From contig JADFTG010000071.1 of assembly GCA_022560365.1 (NCBI GenBank), positions 1 through 6,447 on the forward strand: a stretch of 6,447 bases of DNA, in the 5' to 3' direction. Position numbers and translations under genes: made by a program. The DNA is from Chloroflexota bacterium (GTDB taxonomy: Bacteria > Chloroflexota > Dehalococcoidia > SM23-28-2 > RBG-16-64-32). Position 1 is the stretch's first letter. The number at the start of each line of letters is the position of its first letter. Under the pieces are notes generated by a model. The model made no database searches. It had not been told where the DNA came from and saw only the letters and a list, made by a program, of their open reading frames with translations. This document shows, piece by piece, positions 1 through 5,517 of this stretch.

Positions 1-282
1 GATGTGGTCGTAGTGGTCGGTATCGCCGCGGATGACCGCACCGATTGCGATGACTGCGTCGATGTCACCACGGTCGGCAAGACGACGTGCGACAAGCGGC
101 AACTCGAACGCGCCCGGCGTGCGCACTACAACAACATCGTCATCAGCAACGCCCAGCTCCGACAGTCGCTTGAGCGCAATTTTGAGCATCTGGTCCGTGA
201 TGTAGCCGTTGAACCGGGCTGCCACCACGCCAATACCCAATCCTTTGCCATCAAGTTGCCGGTCAATCGTTCGGGGAGGCAC
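1..282 (-). CDS. ribH: 6,7-dimethyl-8-ribityllumazine synthase, N-terminal part (cut by window start)
   Basis: Lumazine synthase condenses 5-amino-6-ribitylaminouracil with 3,4-dihydroxy-2-butanone 4-phosphate, the penultimate step of riboflavin synthesis; the family forms pentameric or icosahedral cytosolic assemblies. The first 94 codons are present of a usual ~155. Visible landmarks are LDGKGLGIGVV at residues 10-20, ARFNGYITD at 22-30 (the RFN substrate-binding turn), TPGAFELP at 55-62, and GAVIRGDTDHYDH at 81-93, where H90 matches the catalytic histidine. The start is a GTG at 282-280, giving the N-terminus MPPRTIDRQLDGKG, typical for the family; the same frame has a stop upstream at 333-331. 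The GTG overlaps by one base the TAG that ends the upstream glycosyltransferase (TAGTG), which suggests translational coupling, and no convincing Shine-Dalgarno is seen. The C-terminal third lies beyond position 1. Confidence 0.93.
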   Translation of the reverse strand, partial: MPPRTIDRQLDGKGLGIGVVAARFNGYITDQMLKIALKRLSELGVADDDVVVVRTPGAFELPLVARRLADRGDIDAVIAIGAVIRGDTDHYDHI

Positions 283-1538
283 TAGTTTGCTGTTCCAGGT
301 GCGGGCGTCCTGTCTGGCGAAGTATCGTCTTCAGATGAAGTCGCTGACAAATCCCCGGGCGAACCCCGAGAAATTTCACCGGGTGGATCATTGGCGATGT
401 CGAGCGTGTGACCCATCTTCTCGGCCTTGCCCGGTACGCTCAAGATATCCCACGCGGCATCCGCCATCGCGCGCGCGTCTCGCGGGGGTACGAGATGACC
501 GCTGCGGCCGTCGCTGCCCACGACCTCGGGCAGCGCACCCGCGGCGTTCGCGATCACCGGCAGGCCGCAGGCCATCGCCTCCAGCGCGACGAGGCCGAAG
601 CTCTCGTAGTACGAGGGCACGGCGCAGACGTCGGCGGCGTTGTAGTAGTACGGCAGGTCATCGCGGGTGGCGGCCTCGGTGAAGGTGATGCGCTCCTCGA
701 CGCCCAGCTCGCGCGCCAAGCGCACGAGGCCGCGCAGGCGGCGCCCGTCCTTCTCGTCGCCACCGACGACGAGCACGCGAAACGGCCCCTCGAGGTGGCT
801 CGCCGCTTGTATCAGCACGTCGATCCCCTTGAGCGGCTCGATGCGCCCGACGAAGAGGATCACGGGCTCGTCGGCGTCAAGGCCAACGTGCGCCCGCGCC
901 TCAGCCCGGTCGATCGGCCGGAAGTGGTCGACGTCGACGCCGCAGGGGATGACGCTGATCCCGGAGCGCTGAGCGCGGTAGAGGTCGGTCAGCATTCGGG
1001 CCTCGCCCTCGCCGGCGCAGATGATGCGGTCGGCGCCGGCGACGACCGTGCGCTCGCCGGCGATCCTGTACTTCGGTTCGCGCTCGCCAAGGTGGTGGCG
1101 GTTCTTGGCCTCGGCCAGCGTGTGGAACATGACGACGTGCGGCGTCTCCCAGCAGTCGGCCAGCGTGCGACCGACCCAGCCGGACATCCAGTAGTGGCTG
1201 TGCACGAGGTCGTACGAAAGATCGTTGCGCTCCTGGAACGCGACCACACCCCGGCGGAACTCCTCGAGGTAGCGGCGCTGGGCGCGCTTGTCAGCGTCGA
1301 GCGGCCCGGCAGCGATCTGGATGATGCGCATGCGTCCTACGGATCCGTTGGGGCCGTCCAGCTGAGTGATCTCGGGCGAGTCGGCGTCCGTGCGGCGCGT
1401 GAAGACGTCCATCGTGTGGCCTCGCCTGGCCAACTCCCGGCCGAGCGAGCGCACGTAGACGTTCAGTCCGCCGCTATCGCGAGTGCCGGGGCGGGCCAAG
1501 GGCGACGTATGTACGGAAATGACCGCTATGTTGCACAT
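282..1538 (-). CDS. GT4-family glycosyltransferase (MshA / sucrose-phosphate-synthase-like)
   Basis: This is a retaining GT-B glycosyltransferase of 418 residues that would transfer a sugar from a nucleotide-sugar donor. The acceptor cannot be read from the sequence. The N-terminal Rossmann half begins ISVHTSPLARPGTRDSGG at residues 7-24, the glycine-rich opening seen in MshA and related enzymes, and contains HSHYWMSG at 113-120. The donor-binding half has FVGRIEPLKG at 229-238 and the EX7E motif, E312 to E320, in YESFGLVALEAMACGLPVI. The ATG at 1538-1536 is preceded by a -10-like TATCAT only 8 bases away, so the mRNA may be leaderless. The end is odd: after LSVPGKAEKMG (366-376) the usual F-S-W helix is absent and the last ~35 residues are rich in S, P, D, G and T, so a frameshift is possible. 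It lies between folE (197-base gap) and ribH (one-base overlap). MshA itself is possible, but no mycothiol genes are nearby. Confidence 0.9.
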   Translation of the reverse strand: MCNIAVISVHTSPLARPGTRDSGGLNVYVRSLGRELARRGHTMDVFTRRTDADSPEITQLDGPNGSVGRMRIIQIAAGPLDADKRAQRRYLEEFRRGVVAFQERNDLSYDLVHSHYWMSGWVGRTLADCWETPHVVMFHTLAEAKNRHHLGEREPKYRIAGERTVVAGADRIICAGEGEARMLTDLYRAQRSGISVIPCGVDVDHFRPIDRAEARAHVGLDADEPVILFVGRIEPLKGIDVLIQAASHLEGPFRVLVVGGDEKDGRRLRGLVRLARELGVEERITFTEAATRDDLPYYYNAADVCAVPSYYESFGLVALEAMACGLPVIANAAGALPEVVGSDGRSGHLVPPRDARAMADAAWDILSVPGKAEKMGHTLDIANDPPGEISRGSPGDLSATSSEDDTSPDRTPAPGTAN

Positions 1539-1546
1539 GCCCTGCG

Positions 1547-1552
1547 ATGATA
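1547..1552 (-). promoter_or_regulatory. Candidate -10 box (TATCAT) for the glycosyltransferase gene, leaderless type
   Basis: On the minus strand TATCAT (one mismatch to TATAAT) ends 8 bases before the ATG at 1538. With usual spacing transcription would begin near 1540, giving a leader of about two bases. No good -35 element is found 16-18 bases upstream; instead the Crp-like palindrome at 1575-1592 lies where an activator would replace it. A 5-bp inverted repeat, GATAC at 1549-1553 and GTATC at 1562-1566, overlaps the box. This is pattern recognition only. Confidence 0.4.
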
Positions 1553-1574
1553 CTACGAAGGGTATCGTTCTGGA

Positions 1575-1592
1575 GTGTGAGATTGCTCACAC
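1575..1592. promoter_or_regulatory. Crp/Fnr-family operator-like palindrome GTGTGAGATTGCTCACAC
   Basis: These 18 bases are a perfect inverted repeat with 7-bp arms and a 4-base spacer. They contain TGTGA-N6-TCACA, the exact consensus core bound by cAMP receptor proteins of E. coli and mycobacteria. Its centre (between 1583 and 1584) lies about 43.5 bases upstream of the start predicted from the TATCAT box, close to the class II activator position (-41.5). It also overlaps the -10 position expected for the TTGACA hexamer at 1606-1611, where binding would repress. Which gene product binds it is not shown in this window. Confidence 0.55.
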
Positions 1593-1605
1593 GAAGGAGA
1601 CGTCC

Positions 1606-1611
1606 TGTCAA
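1606..1611 (-). promoter_or_regulatory. Perfect -35 hexamer TTGACA in the folE-glycosyltransferase gap
   Basis: The minus strand reads TTGACA exactly. At 17-18 bases downstream only GAGCAA or AGCAAT is found, inside the Crp-like palindrome, so the -10 partner is poor. It may be the -35 of an upstream, repressible promoter for the glycosyltransferase, or chance. Confidence 0.2.
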
Positions 1612-1672
1612 CGGATGGGGAGACCCGGATAATCGAACCGCCCATCAGTCCGCCGCGTCCGCTAATCCCTGA

Positions 1673-1690
1673 CCACGGCCGGCGGCGTGG
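1673..1690 (-). terminator. Weak hairpin downstream of folE
   Basis: CCACG at 1673-1677 pairs with CGTGG at 1686-1690 across an 8-base GC-rich loop, 46-63 bases past the folE stop. No run of T follows on the minus strand, so intrinsic termination is doubtful. Nearby, CCCTGTCTC is repeated directly at 1711-1719 and 1725-1733. Nothing else is recognised in this gap apart from the promoter elements listed separately. Confidence 0.15.
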
Positions 1691-1735
1691 CAAACAGCGC
1701 CCCGACCGCCCCCTGTCTCGTGTCCCCTGTCTCCG

Positions 1736-2314
1736 TCACTTGCCCTGCACGAGCGAGAGGAACTCGCCGCGGGTGACGCCGCGCCGGCGGAAGCTGCCCC
1801 GGATCGCCGAAGTGATCATGCGAGAGCCGGGCTTCTGGGCGCCACGCATCGTCAGGCAGAGATGCTCGGCCTCAATCACGACGGCGACGCCGTCCGGGCG
1901 CAGGCCCTCCATCATCGCGTCGGCGATCTGGCTCGTCAGGCGCTCCTGCATCTGCGGGCGGCGGGCCAAGATGTCGACGAGGCGGGCCAGCTTGCTGACG
2001 CCGACGATGCGGCCTTCCGGAACGTAGCCGAGGTGCGCCTCGCCGTGGAACGGCAAGAAGTGGTGTTCGCAGAGGGAGTAGAAGGGGATGCTTTTGAGGA
2101 TCACCATCTCCTTGTGCGCTTCATCGAACCCCTTGCTCAGCACGTCCAGCGGGTCCTGCCGCAGCCCCGAAAAGAGCTCGGCGTAGAGCCGCCCGATTCG
2201 TTCCGGCGTTTCGGCCAGCCCCTCGCGCGTCCCGTCCTCGCCGACCGCCGCGATGATCTCGCGGACGGCGGCAGCGATTCGTTCCTGGTCTACGCCGGCG
2301 ATACGTGTGTCCAT
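1736..2314 (-). CDS. folE: GTP cyclohydrolase I
   Basis: FolE converts GTP to 7,8-dihydroneopterin triphosphate, the first step of tetrahydrofolate (and biopterin-type) synthesis; the family is a cytosolic zinc enzyme of ten subunits. The 192 residues match the usual length. EGLAETPERIGRLYAELFSG at residues 31-50 is the family's N-terminal helix. SLCEHHFLPFHGEAHLGY at 80-97 carries zinc ligands C82 and H85 and catalytic H84; GVSKLARLVDILARRPQMQE follows at 105-124; C153 in EHLCLTMRG is the third zinc ligand. All key residues are present, so it should be active. The ATG at 2314-2312 is preceded by an extended -10 (TGATACAAT) ending 9 bases away and by no Shine-Dalgarno, which fits a leaderless message. 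It is first in a minus-strand run with the glycosyltransferase and ribH, and divergent from the methyltransferase. Confidence 0.97.
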   Translation of the reverse strand: MDTRIAGVDQERIAAAVREIIAAVGEDGTREGLAETPERIGRLYAELFSGLRQDPLDVLSKGFDEAHKEMVILKSIPFYSLCEHHFLPFHGEAHLGYVPEGRIVGVSKLARLVDILARRPQMQERLTSQIADAMMEGLRPDGVAVVIEAEHLCLTMRGAQKPGSRMITSAIRGSFRRRGVTRGEFLSLVQGK

Positions 2315-2323
2315 AGCGGGGAA

Positions 2324-2332
2324 ATTGTATCA
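2324..2332 (-). promoter_or_regulatory. Extended -10 promoter element (TGATACAAT) for folE
   Basis: The minus strand reads TGA-TACAAT, a TGn extension plus a -10 hexamer with one mismatch. The hexamer ends 9 bases before the folE ATG, so the start of transcription would fall at about 2317, giving a leader of 0-3 bases. No strong -35 is visible, which is usual for extended -10 promoters. The upstream flank lies in the 3' end of the SnoaL-like relic. Confidence 0.45.
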
Positions 2333-2341
2333 GGCTGCGGG

Positions 2342-2458
2342 TCACGACCAGAACGCGTCGACCTCATAGCGGTCCTCGATCAGGAACCAGAATTCCGCGA
2401 TCCACCCCTCCGCGATACGGAACTTCCAGGCCTGCAAGTGAGCCGCCCAGCTTCTTGC
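2342..2458 (-). pseudogene. Relic of a SnoaL-like gene (3' end only)
   Basis: These ~117 bases match positions 3256-3371, the 3' end of the intact SnoaL-like gene, in the same orientation. By eye I count 12 mismatches and one single-base gap, about 89% identity. The relic encodes FRIAEGWIAEFWFLIEDRYE and then VDAFWS with a TGA stop in the same place, matching residues 105-130 of the intact protein. An extra base in the stretch corresponding to GSLQAW (GGCTCACTTGCAGG against GGCTCACTGCAGG) puts the preceding KKLGGS codons out of frame. Similarity stops upstream of the KK codons, and no start or 5' part remains. It is therefore a decayed, non-functional duplicate occupying the folE-methyltransferase intergenic region. 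Confidence 0.85.
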
Positions 2459-2464
2459 GAGACG

Positions 2465-2470
2465 TATAAT
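2465..2470 (+). promoter_or_regulatory. Candidate -10 box (TATAAT) for the methyltransferase
   Basis: A perfect TATAAT lies 80 bases upstream of the methyltransferase ATG, just beyond the edge of the SnoaL relic. No recognisable -35 lies 16-18 bases upstream, and there is no TGn extension, so the assignment rests on the hexamer and position only. It would give a leader of about 74 bases containing the hairpin at 2491-2510. Confidence 0.35.
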
Positions 2471-2490
2471 TGCAGCCTTGGTATTACGAC

Positions 2491-2510
2491 TGCCGCTGCC
2501 GGTAGCGGCA
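2491..2510 (+). promoter_or_regulatory. Leader hairpin upstream of the methyltransferase
   Basis: TGCCGCT at 2491-2497 pairs perfectly with AGCGGCA at 2504-2510 around a 6-base loop (GCCGGT). It sits in the predicted 5' leader, 40 bases ahead of the start codon. The T run after it is short (CTCTTT), so it is more likely a stability or attenuation element, or chance, than a terminator. Confidence 0.25.
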
Positions 2511-2550
2511 ACGACTCTTTGAAAGTACTGCCTAGTCAGGAGGGCGAATC

Positions 2551-3192
2551 ATGGTGGGACCAAACAAAGACCTCGCCATTGAGAAGTACCGTGGACTCGC
2601 TGGCGGTTACGATCAGCGGGCGAAGGGCGTAGAGGGTATTCGGCGCGACGCGGTGGCTCATCTGAAACTTGAGCCGGGCGACGTCGTTCTAGATGCCGGC
2701 TGCGGCACCGGTCTGAGCTTCCCGCTCATCGAGGAGCAGATTGGATCAGAAGGTCAGATCGTCGGCATCGACTTGAGCCCTGAAATGATCGCGCGGGCGC
2801 GTAACAGGGTCAACGATGCCGGCTGGGGAAACGTCACACTGATCCAGTCGGCGATAGAGGATGCTGCAATCCCTGTGGAGGCAGCCGCCGTTTTCTTCCA
2901 CTTCACTCACGACATCATGCGCTCGGTAGCGGCGCTTGACAACGTCTTCCAACATGTGAAGCCTGGCGGGCGGACCGCGACGGCAGGCGCGAAGTTGGCT
3001 CCCTGGTGGGCGTTCCCCGTGAACATCTATATGCGGCGGGCGGTCCGTCAGTACGTGACGACCTTCGAAGGCTATGACAAGCCCTGGAGTCTACTGGCGC
3101 CCTATGTTCCTGATCTCCAGGTGAAGTCGGCCCTGTTCGGGGCGGCATACATGGCCTGGGGCACAGTCCGGCTGCCTGAACACTCAGTCTGA
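2551..3192 (+). CDS. Class I SAM-dependent methyltransferase
   Basis: This is a 213-residue cytosolic methyltransferase with a Rossmann-like SAM-binding fold. Motif I is VVLDAGCGTG at residues 45-54, the acidic ribose-binding residue is D74 in VGIDLSPEM (71-79), and the post-IV motif VKPGG is at 136-140. The substrate region (150-205, including PWWAFPVNIYMRR and GYDKPWSLLAPYVPDL) does not point to a known substrate. UbiE or Cfa relatives share motif I but not the rest, so it is left unnamed. The ATG is well supported by AGGAGGG centred ~10 bases upstream. It is the only plus-strand gene in the central region: divergent from folE, convergent with the SnoaL-like gene, and flanked by direct repeats of the SnoaL 3' end. 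Its coding DNA looks less GC-rich than thrC or the glycosyltransferase, which together with the flanking repeats suggests a separate history. Confidence 0.9.
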   Translation: MVGPNKDLAIEKYRGLAGGYDQRAKGVEGIRRDAVAHLKLEPGDVVLDAGCGTGLSFPLIEEQIGSEGQIVGIDLSPEMIARARNRVNDAGWGNVTLIQSAIEDAAIPVEAAAVFFHFTHDIMRSVAALDNVFQHVKPGGRTATAGAKLAPWWAFPVNIYMRRAVRQYVTTFEGYDKPWSLLAPYVPDLQVKSALFGAAYMAWGTVRLPEHSV

Positions 3193-3199
3193 TGATTAC

Positions 3200-3242
3200 C
3201 GGGTGATTCCCGAGGCCTTGCGAAGCGTTTGCCGCACGGCCT
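3200..3242. terminator. Two small hairpins in the convergent gap after the methyltransferase
   Basis: CGGG at 3200-3203 pairs with CCCG at 3209-3212 (5-base loop). AGGCC-T-TGCG at 3213-3222 pairs with CGCA-C-GGCCT at 3233-3242 with one mismatch and a 10-base loop. They lie between two convergent genes, where a bidirectional terminator is expected, but neither strand has a T run after the stems. Confidence 0.25.
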
Positions 3243-3255
3243 TAAAGCGCGCCGA

Positions 3256-3371
3256 TCAGGACCAGAACGCGTCGACCTCGTATCGGTCTTCGACCAGGAA
3301 CCAGAATTCGGCGATCCGGCCCTCCGCGATGCGGAACGTCCAGGCCTGCAGTGAGCCATCCAGCTTCTTGC
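3256..3371 (-). repeat. Direct-repeat copy: 3' end of the intact SnoaL-like gene (partner at 2342-2458)
   Basis: This segment is the functional member of a ~116-bp pair; the other copy at 2342-2458 is in the same orientation about 914 bases away. The pair brackets the methyltransferase gene. Similarity begins at the stop codon and ends in the codons for residues ~94-95. Recombination between the copies would remove the methyltransferase. Confidence 0.85.
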
Positions 3372-3648
3372 CCTCGCGTTCGGCGTGGACGCGAACGAGG
3401 GCGATCGCATAGTCGTCGCCGGCCATGACGTCGAGGACCTGCGGGCGCACGGTGCCGTTCGAGAGTTCGCGCGGGCGGGCGAGGAAAGCGAGTACTTCGT
3501 CCGGGCCCCGATAGTCCGCAGAGAGCGGGCTGCGGCCGGGCACGTGCCAGACGATGTCGTCAGTCAGCGCCTCGCGCACGGCGGCCTCGTCGCCGCGGGC
3601 CTGGGCGACAAACCACCCGCGGACAAGCTCTTCGTTTGCGTGGGGCAT
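3256..3648 (-). CDS. SnoaL-like / NTF2-like (ketosteroid isomerase-related) protein
   Basis: This is a small 130-residue protein of the cone-shaped NTF2-like alpha+beta fold, a family that includes SnoaL polyketide cyclases, ketosteroid isomerases and many uncharacterised stress-related proteins. Fold features are the N-terminal helices NEELVRGWFVAQARGDEAAV (residues 5-24), the strand DIVWHVPG (31-38), the SADYRGPDEVLAFL loop and helix (43-56), and the C-terminal strands QAWTFRIAEGRIAEFWFL (101-118) ending DRYEVDAFW. The substrate is unknown, and the family cannot be assigned a reaction from sequence alone. The ATG at 3648-3646 gives a normal family length; no strong Shine-Dalgarno is seen. 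It follows thrC by 49 bases on the same strand, so co-transcription is likely. Its 3' end is duplicated as a relic upstream of the methyltransferase. Confidence 0.85.
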   Translation of the reverse strand: MPHANEELVRGWFVAQARGDEAAVREALTDDIVWHVPGRSPLSADYRGPDEVLAFLARPRELSNGTVRPQVLDVMAGDDYAIALVRVHAEREGKKLDGSLQAWTFRIAEGRIAEFWFLVEDRYEVDAFWS

Positions 3649-3697
3649 CTCGCTGGGAACGTTACCAGATCACCCTCGCAACAGGTCGAAGGTGCCA

Positions 3698-4795
3698 CTA
3701 AGAGAGGCCCATCGCCGACTCGACGGCCGCGAGGTCGGCGTCGACCTCGGTTGCCTCGGTCTCGGTGGCGAGGGCGGTCTCAGGGTCTTTGAGTCCGTGG
3801 CCGGTAATGACGCAGACGATGGTCTGGTCGCGGAGGCTCTCAGGTCCTTCGAGAGCCTCCGGACGAGCGGCATACTTGAGGAGGCCGGCCACGCAGGCGG
3901 CGGAGGCCGGCTCACAGAAGATGCCCTCTTCTTCGGCGAGGAGGTGGTAGGCGTCGAGGATCTCGTCATCGGTCACAGCGTTGATCTCGCCGCCGGACTC
4001 GTCGCGGGCAGCGACGGCGGACTCCCACGAGGCCGGGTTGCCGATGCGAATGGCAGTGGCGACCGTCTGCGGGTCGTCGACTGGTTCGCCGCGGACGATG
4101 GGCGCCGCACCGGCGGCCTGCCAACCGATCAGGCGCGGCTTCCGGCTGGCGCGCTCCGCCTGGTAGTACTCGACGAAGCCGCGCCAGTAGGCGGTGATGT
4201 TGCCGGCGTTGCCGACGGGGATGAACAGCAGGTCGGGCGCCTCACCCAGGTCATCGACGATCTCGAAGGCGGCGGTCTTCTGGCCTTCGATGCGGTGCGG
4301 GTTGACGGAGTTCACGAGCGAGAAGACGGGGTGCTTCTCGGAAACGCGGCGGGCGATAGCGAGCGCATCGTCGAAGTTGCCGCGGACGGCCAGCACCCGG
4401 GCGCCGTGGGCGACGGCCTGGGCCAGCTTGCCCCCGGCGATGCGGCCGTGCGGGACGAGCACGAAGGCGTCGAGGCCGCTGTGCGCGGCGTAGGCGGCCG
4501 CCGAGGCGCTCGTGTTGCCCGTCGACGCGCAGAGGACGGCCTGCGCATTGGCTTCTGCCGCCTTGGCCACCGCAAGGACCATTCCCCGGTCCTTGAACGA
4601 GGATGTCGGGTTGCACATCTCGAGCTTGAAGTACAGGTCTTTGCAGCCGATGCGCTCGATCAGCCGGCGGGAGCTCACGAGCGGGGTACCGCCCTCGCCC
4701 AGGCTGAGCATCGGCGTGTCGTCGGTGACGGGCAGGCGGTCCCGGTAGCGTTCGAGGACACCTCCGGTGGCTGACGTGCCGGTCAAGCGCTCCAA
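3698..4795 (-). CDS. thrC: Threonine synthase
   Basis: ThrC is a cytosolic PLP enzyme that converts O-phospho-L-homoserine to L-threonine. The 365 residues fit the short bacterial class. GVLERYRDRLPVTDDTP at residues 12-28 and LGEGGTPLV at 32-40 form the family's N-terminus. The PLP-binding lysine is K68 in NPTSSFKDRG (62-71). STGNTSAS (91-98), the phosphate-binding loop GNAGN (195-199) and TGHGLKDP (331-338) are all intact. The start is a TTG at 4795-4793, supported by GAGG (4807-4804) 8 bases upstream, by a stop further up in frame, and by the lack of another start before the conserved region. A ~27-residue acidic tail (from ETALATETEA) closes the protein. It is preceded by a coiled-coil gene (29-base gap) and followed by the SnoaL-like gene. 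No homoserine kinase or dehydrogenase gene is in view. Confidence 0.96.
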   Translation of the reverse strand: MERLTGTSATGGVLERYRDRLPVTDDTPMLSLGEGGTPLVSSRRLIERIGCKDLYFKLEMCNPTSSFKDRGMVLAVAKAAEANAQAVLCASTGNTSASAAAYAAHSGLDAFVLVPHGRIAGGKLAQAVAHGARVLAVRGNFDDALAIARRVSEKHPVFSLVNSVNPHRIEGQKTAAFEIVDDLGEAPDLLFIPVGNAGNITAYWRGFVEYYQAERASRKPRLIGWQAAGAAPIVRGEPVDDPQTVATAIRIGNPASWESAVAARDESGGEINAVTDDEILDAYHLLAEEEGIFCEPASAACVAGLLKYAARPEALEGPESLRDQTIVCVITGHGLKDPETALATETEATEVDADLAAVESAMGLS

Positions 4796-4824
4796 ATTCG
4801 AGGCCTCATGGCAGTGGCGCGGAT

Positions 4825-5493
4825 TCAGTCCGTGGCGTGTAGCTCACCATGGGTAAGCTCCTTGATCTCCTGGTTCAGCGCTTCGGAGGCGCGGCGGCGC
4901 TGGCGCAGGAACGTCTGGTAGACCTTCTTCAGCGCTTGCTTCGTCTGGTCAGTCAGGTCTTCCAGTCGCGCAGCCATCGCCATCAGCTCGCTTGCCTGCT
5001 TCTGGCTCCGTTGGTCAAGGCGGCCCAGCCCCTTGATGAACTCGTCCGTGCGCTCCGTGATCTCGGTGGCGATCTGTTCGAGGCTGGCCATGCGGTGACT
5101 GATCTGCTCGCGCTCGTAGGCGGCGCCTTGCAGCGCTTCTCTGGCCTCTTCCTGCGTGCCAGCGATCACCTCGATGTGCTCCTGGCGCTCCATCACTTTG
5201 TGCAGCTGATCGAGGGCGAGTGACAGACGATCAGCGAGCGCCTCGCTGGACTCCTCCAGCCGCTGAAAATCACCGCTGAAGCGCGCGAACTCCTGGTCCA
5301 GCCGCAGCGTCGCCTCGTGGCTGCGAGCGGACTTCGTCTGGATGTCTTCCATCGCCCGCTCTTTCGCCTGTGCTGTCAGACGACCACCGGCGATCTCTTC
5401 TTCGATGTGCCGAGCGACTTCTTCGAGCGACTTCACGCGGCCGTCGAACTGAGCGATCGTCCGGCTGATCGACTCCACCTGCTTGGCGATCAT
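4825..5493 (-). CDS. Coiled-coil protein of unknown function
   Basis: I do not recognise this 222-residue protein. It is almost entirely predicted helix, charged and rich in E, Q, R, A and L, with heptad-like spacing from about residue 4 to 210, for example VKSLEEVARHIEEEI (20-34), FQRLEESSEALADRLSLALDQL (76-97) and MAARLEDLTDQTKQALKKV (173-191). It has no signal peptide, membrane segment, cysteine or catalytic motif. The basic stretch RQRRRASEALNQEIKEL (198-214) ends the helix. A structural or scaffolding role is inferred only. The chosen ATG is at 5493-5491; an in-frame GTG lies 6 bases earlier. The frame stays open to an ATG at 5757, but that part is antisense to the MFS gene and does not look like protein. 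The gene's upstream flank is lost at a junction near 5500, so the N-terminus may be incomplete. It probably leads the thrC operon. Confidence 0.7.
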   Translation of the reverse strand: MIAKQVESISRTIAQFDGRVKSLEEVARHIEEEIAGGRLTAQAKERAMEDIQTKSARSHEATLRLDQEFARFSGDFQRLEESSEALADRLSLALDQLHKVMERQEHIEVIAGTQEEAREALQGAAYEREQISHRMASLEQIATEITERTDEFIKGLGRLDQRSQKQASELMAMAARLEDLTDQTKQALKKVYQTFLRQRRRASEALNQEIKELTHGELHATD

Positions 5494-5517
5494 GCCCACG
5501 TCATATCGCTCGCGTCC
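5494..5517. other. Probable junction: coiled-coil gene start abuts the interior of an MFS gene
   Basis: The coiled-coil coding sequence is supported up to 5493. MFS-type sequence on the other strand is recognisable from the glycine codon at 5518 and perhaps a few codons earlier. There is no room for the MFS start and first helix or for a promoter of the coiled-coil gene. GC content and codon style change here: 50 of 60 bases are G or C at 4381-4440 in thrC against 32 of 60 at 5641-5700 in the MFS gene (two single lines, not averages). It is either a genomic breakpoint or an assembly chimera. Confidence 0.6.

Noticed and set aside
408..1550. A 380-codon plus-strand open frame covering the glycosyltransferase region.
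   Set aside because: It is the antisense shadow of the GT4 gene, whose minus-strand motifs (GRIEPLKG, EX7E) are unmistakable; the plus frame is compositionally biased and has no recognisable domain.
1711..1733. Direct repeat CCCTGTCTC (1711-1719 and 1725-1733) just downstream of folE.
   Set aside because: Only two 9-base copies in a pyrimidine-rich stretch, not placed at a promoter; too short to support a binding-site or array claim.
1862..2632. A 256-codon plus-strand frame running through folE, the intergenic gap and the methyltransferase start.
   Set aside because: It crosses three unrelated features and overlaps well-supported genes on both strands; it is chance openness in GC-rich DNA.
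3554..4774. A 406-codon plus-strand open frame covering thrC.
   Set aside because: It is a GC-driven antisense shadow of threonine synthase; the translation is a repetitive G/A/D/V/R mixture without any motif.
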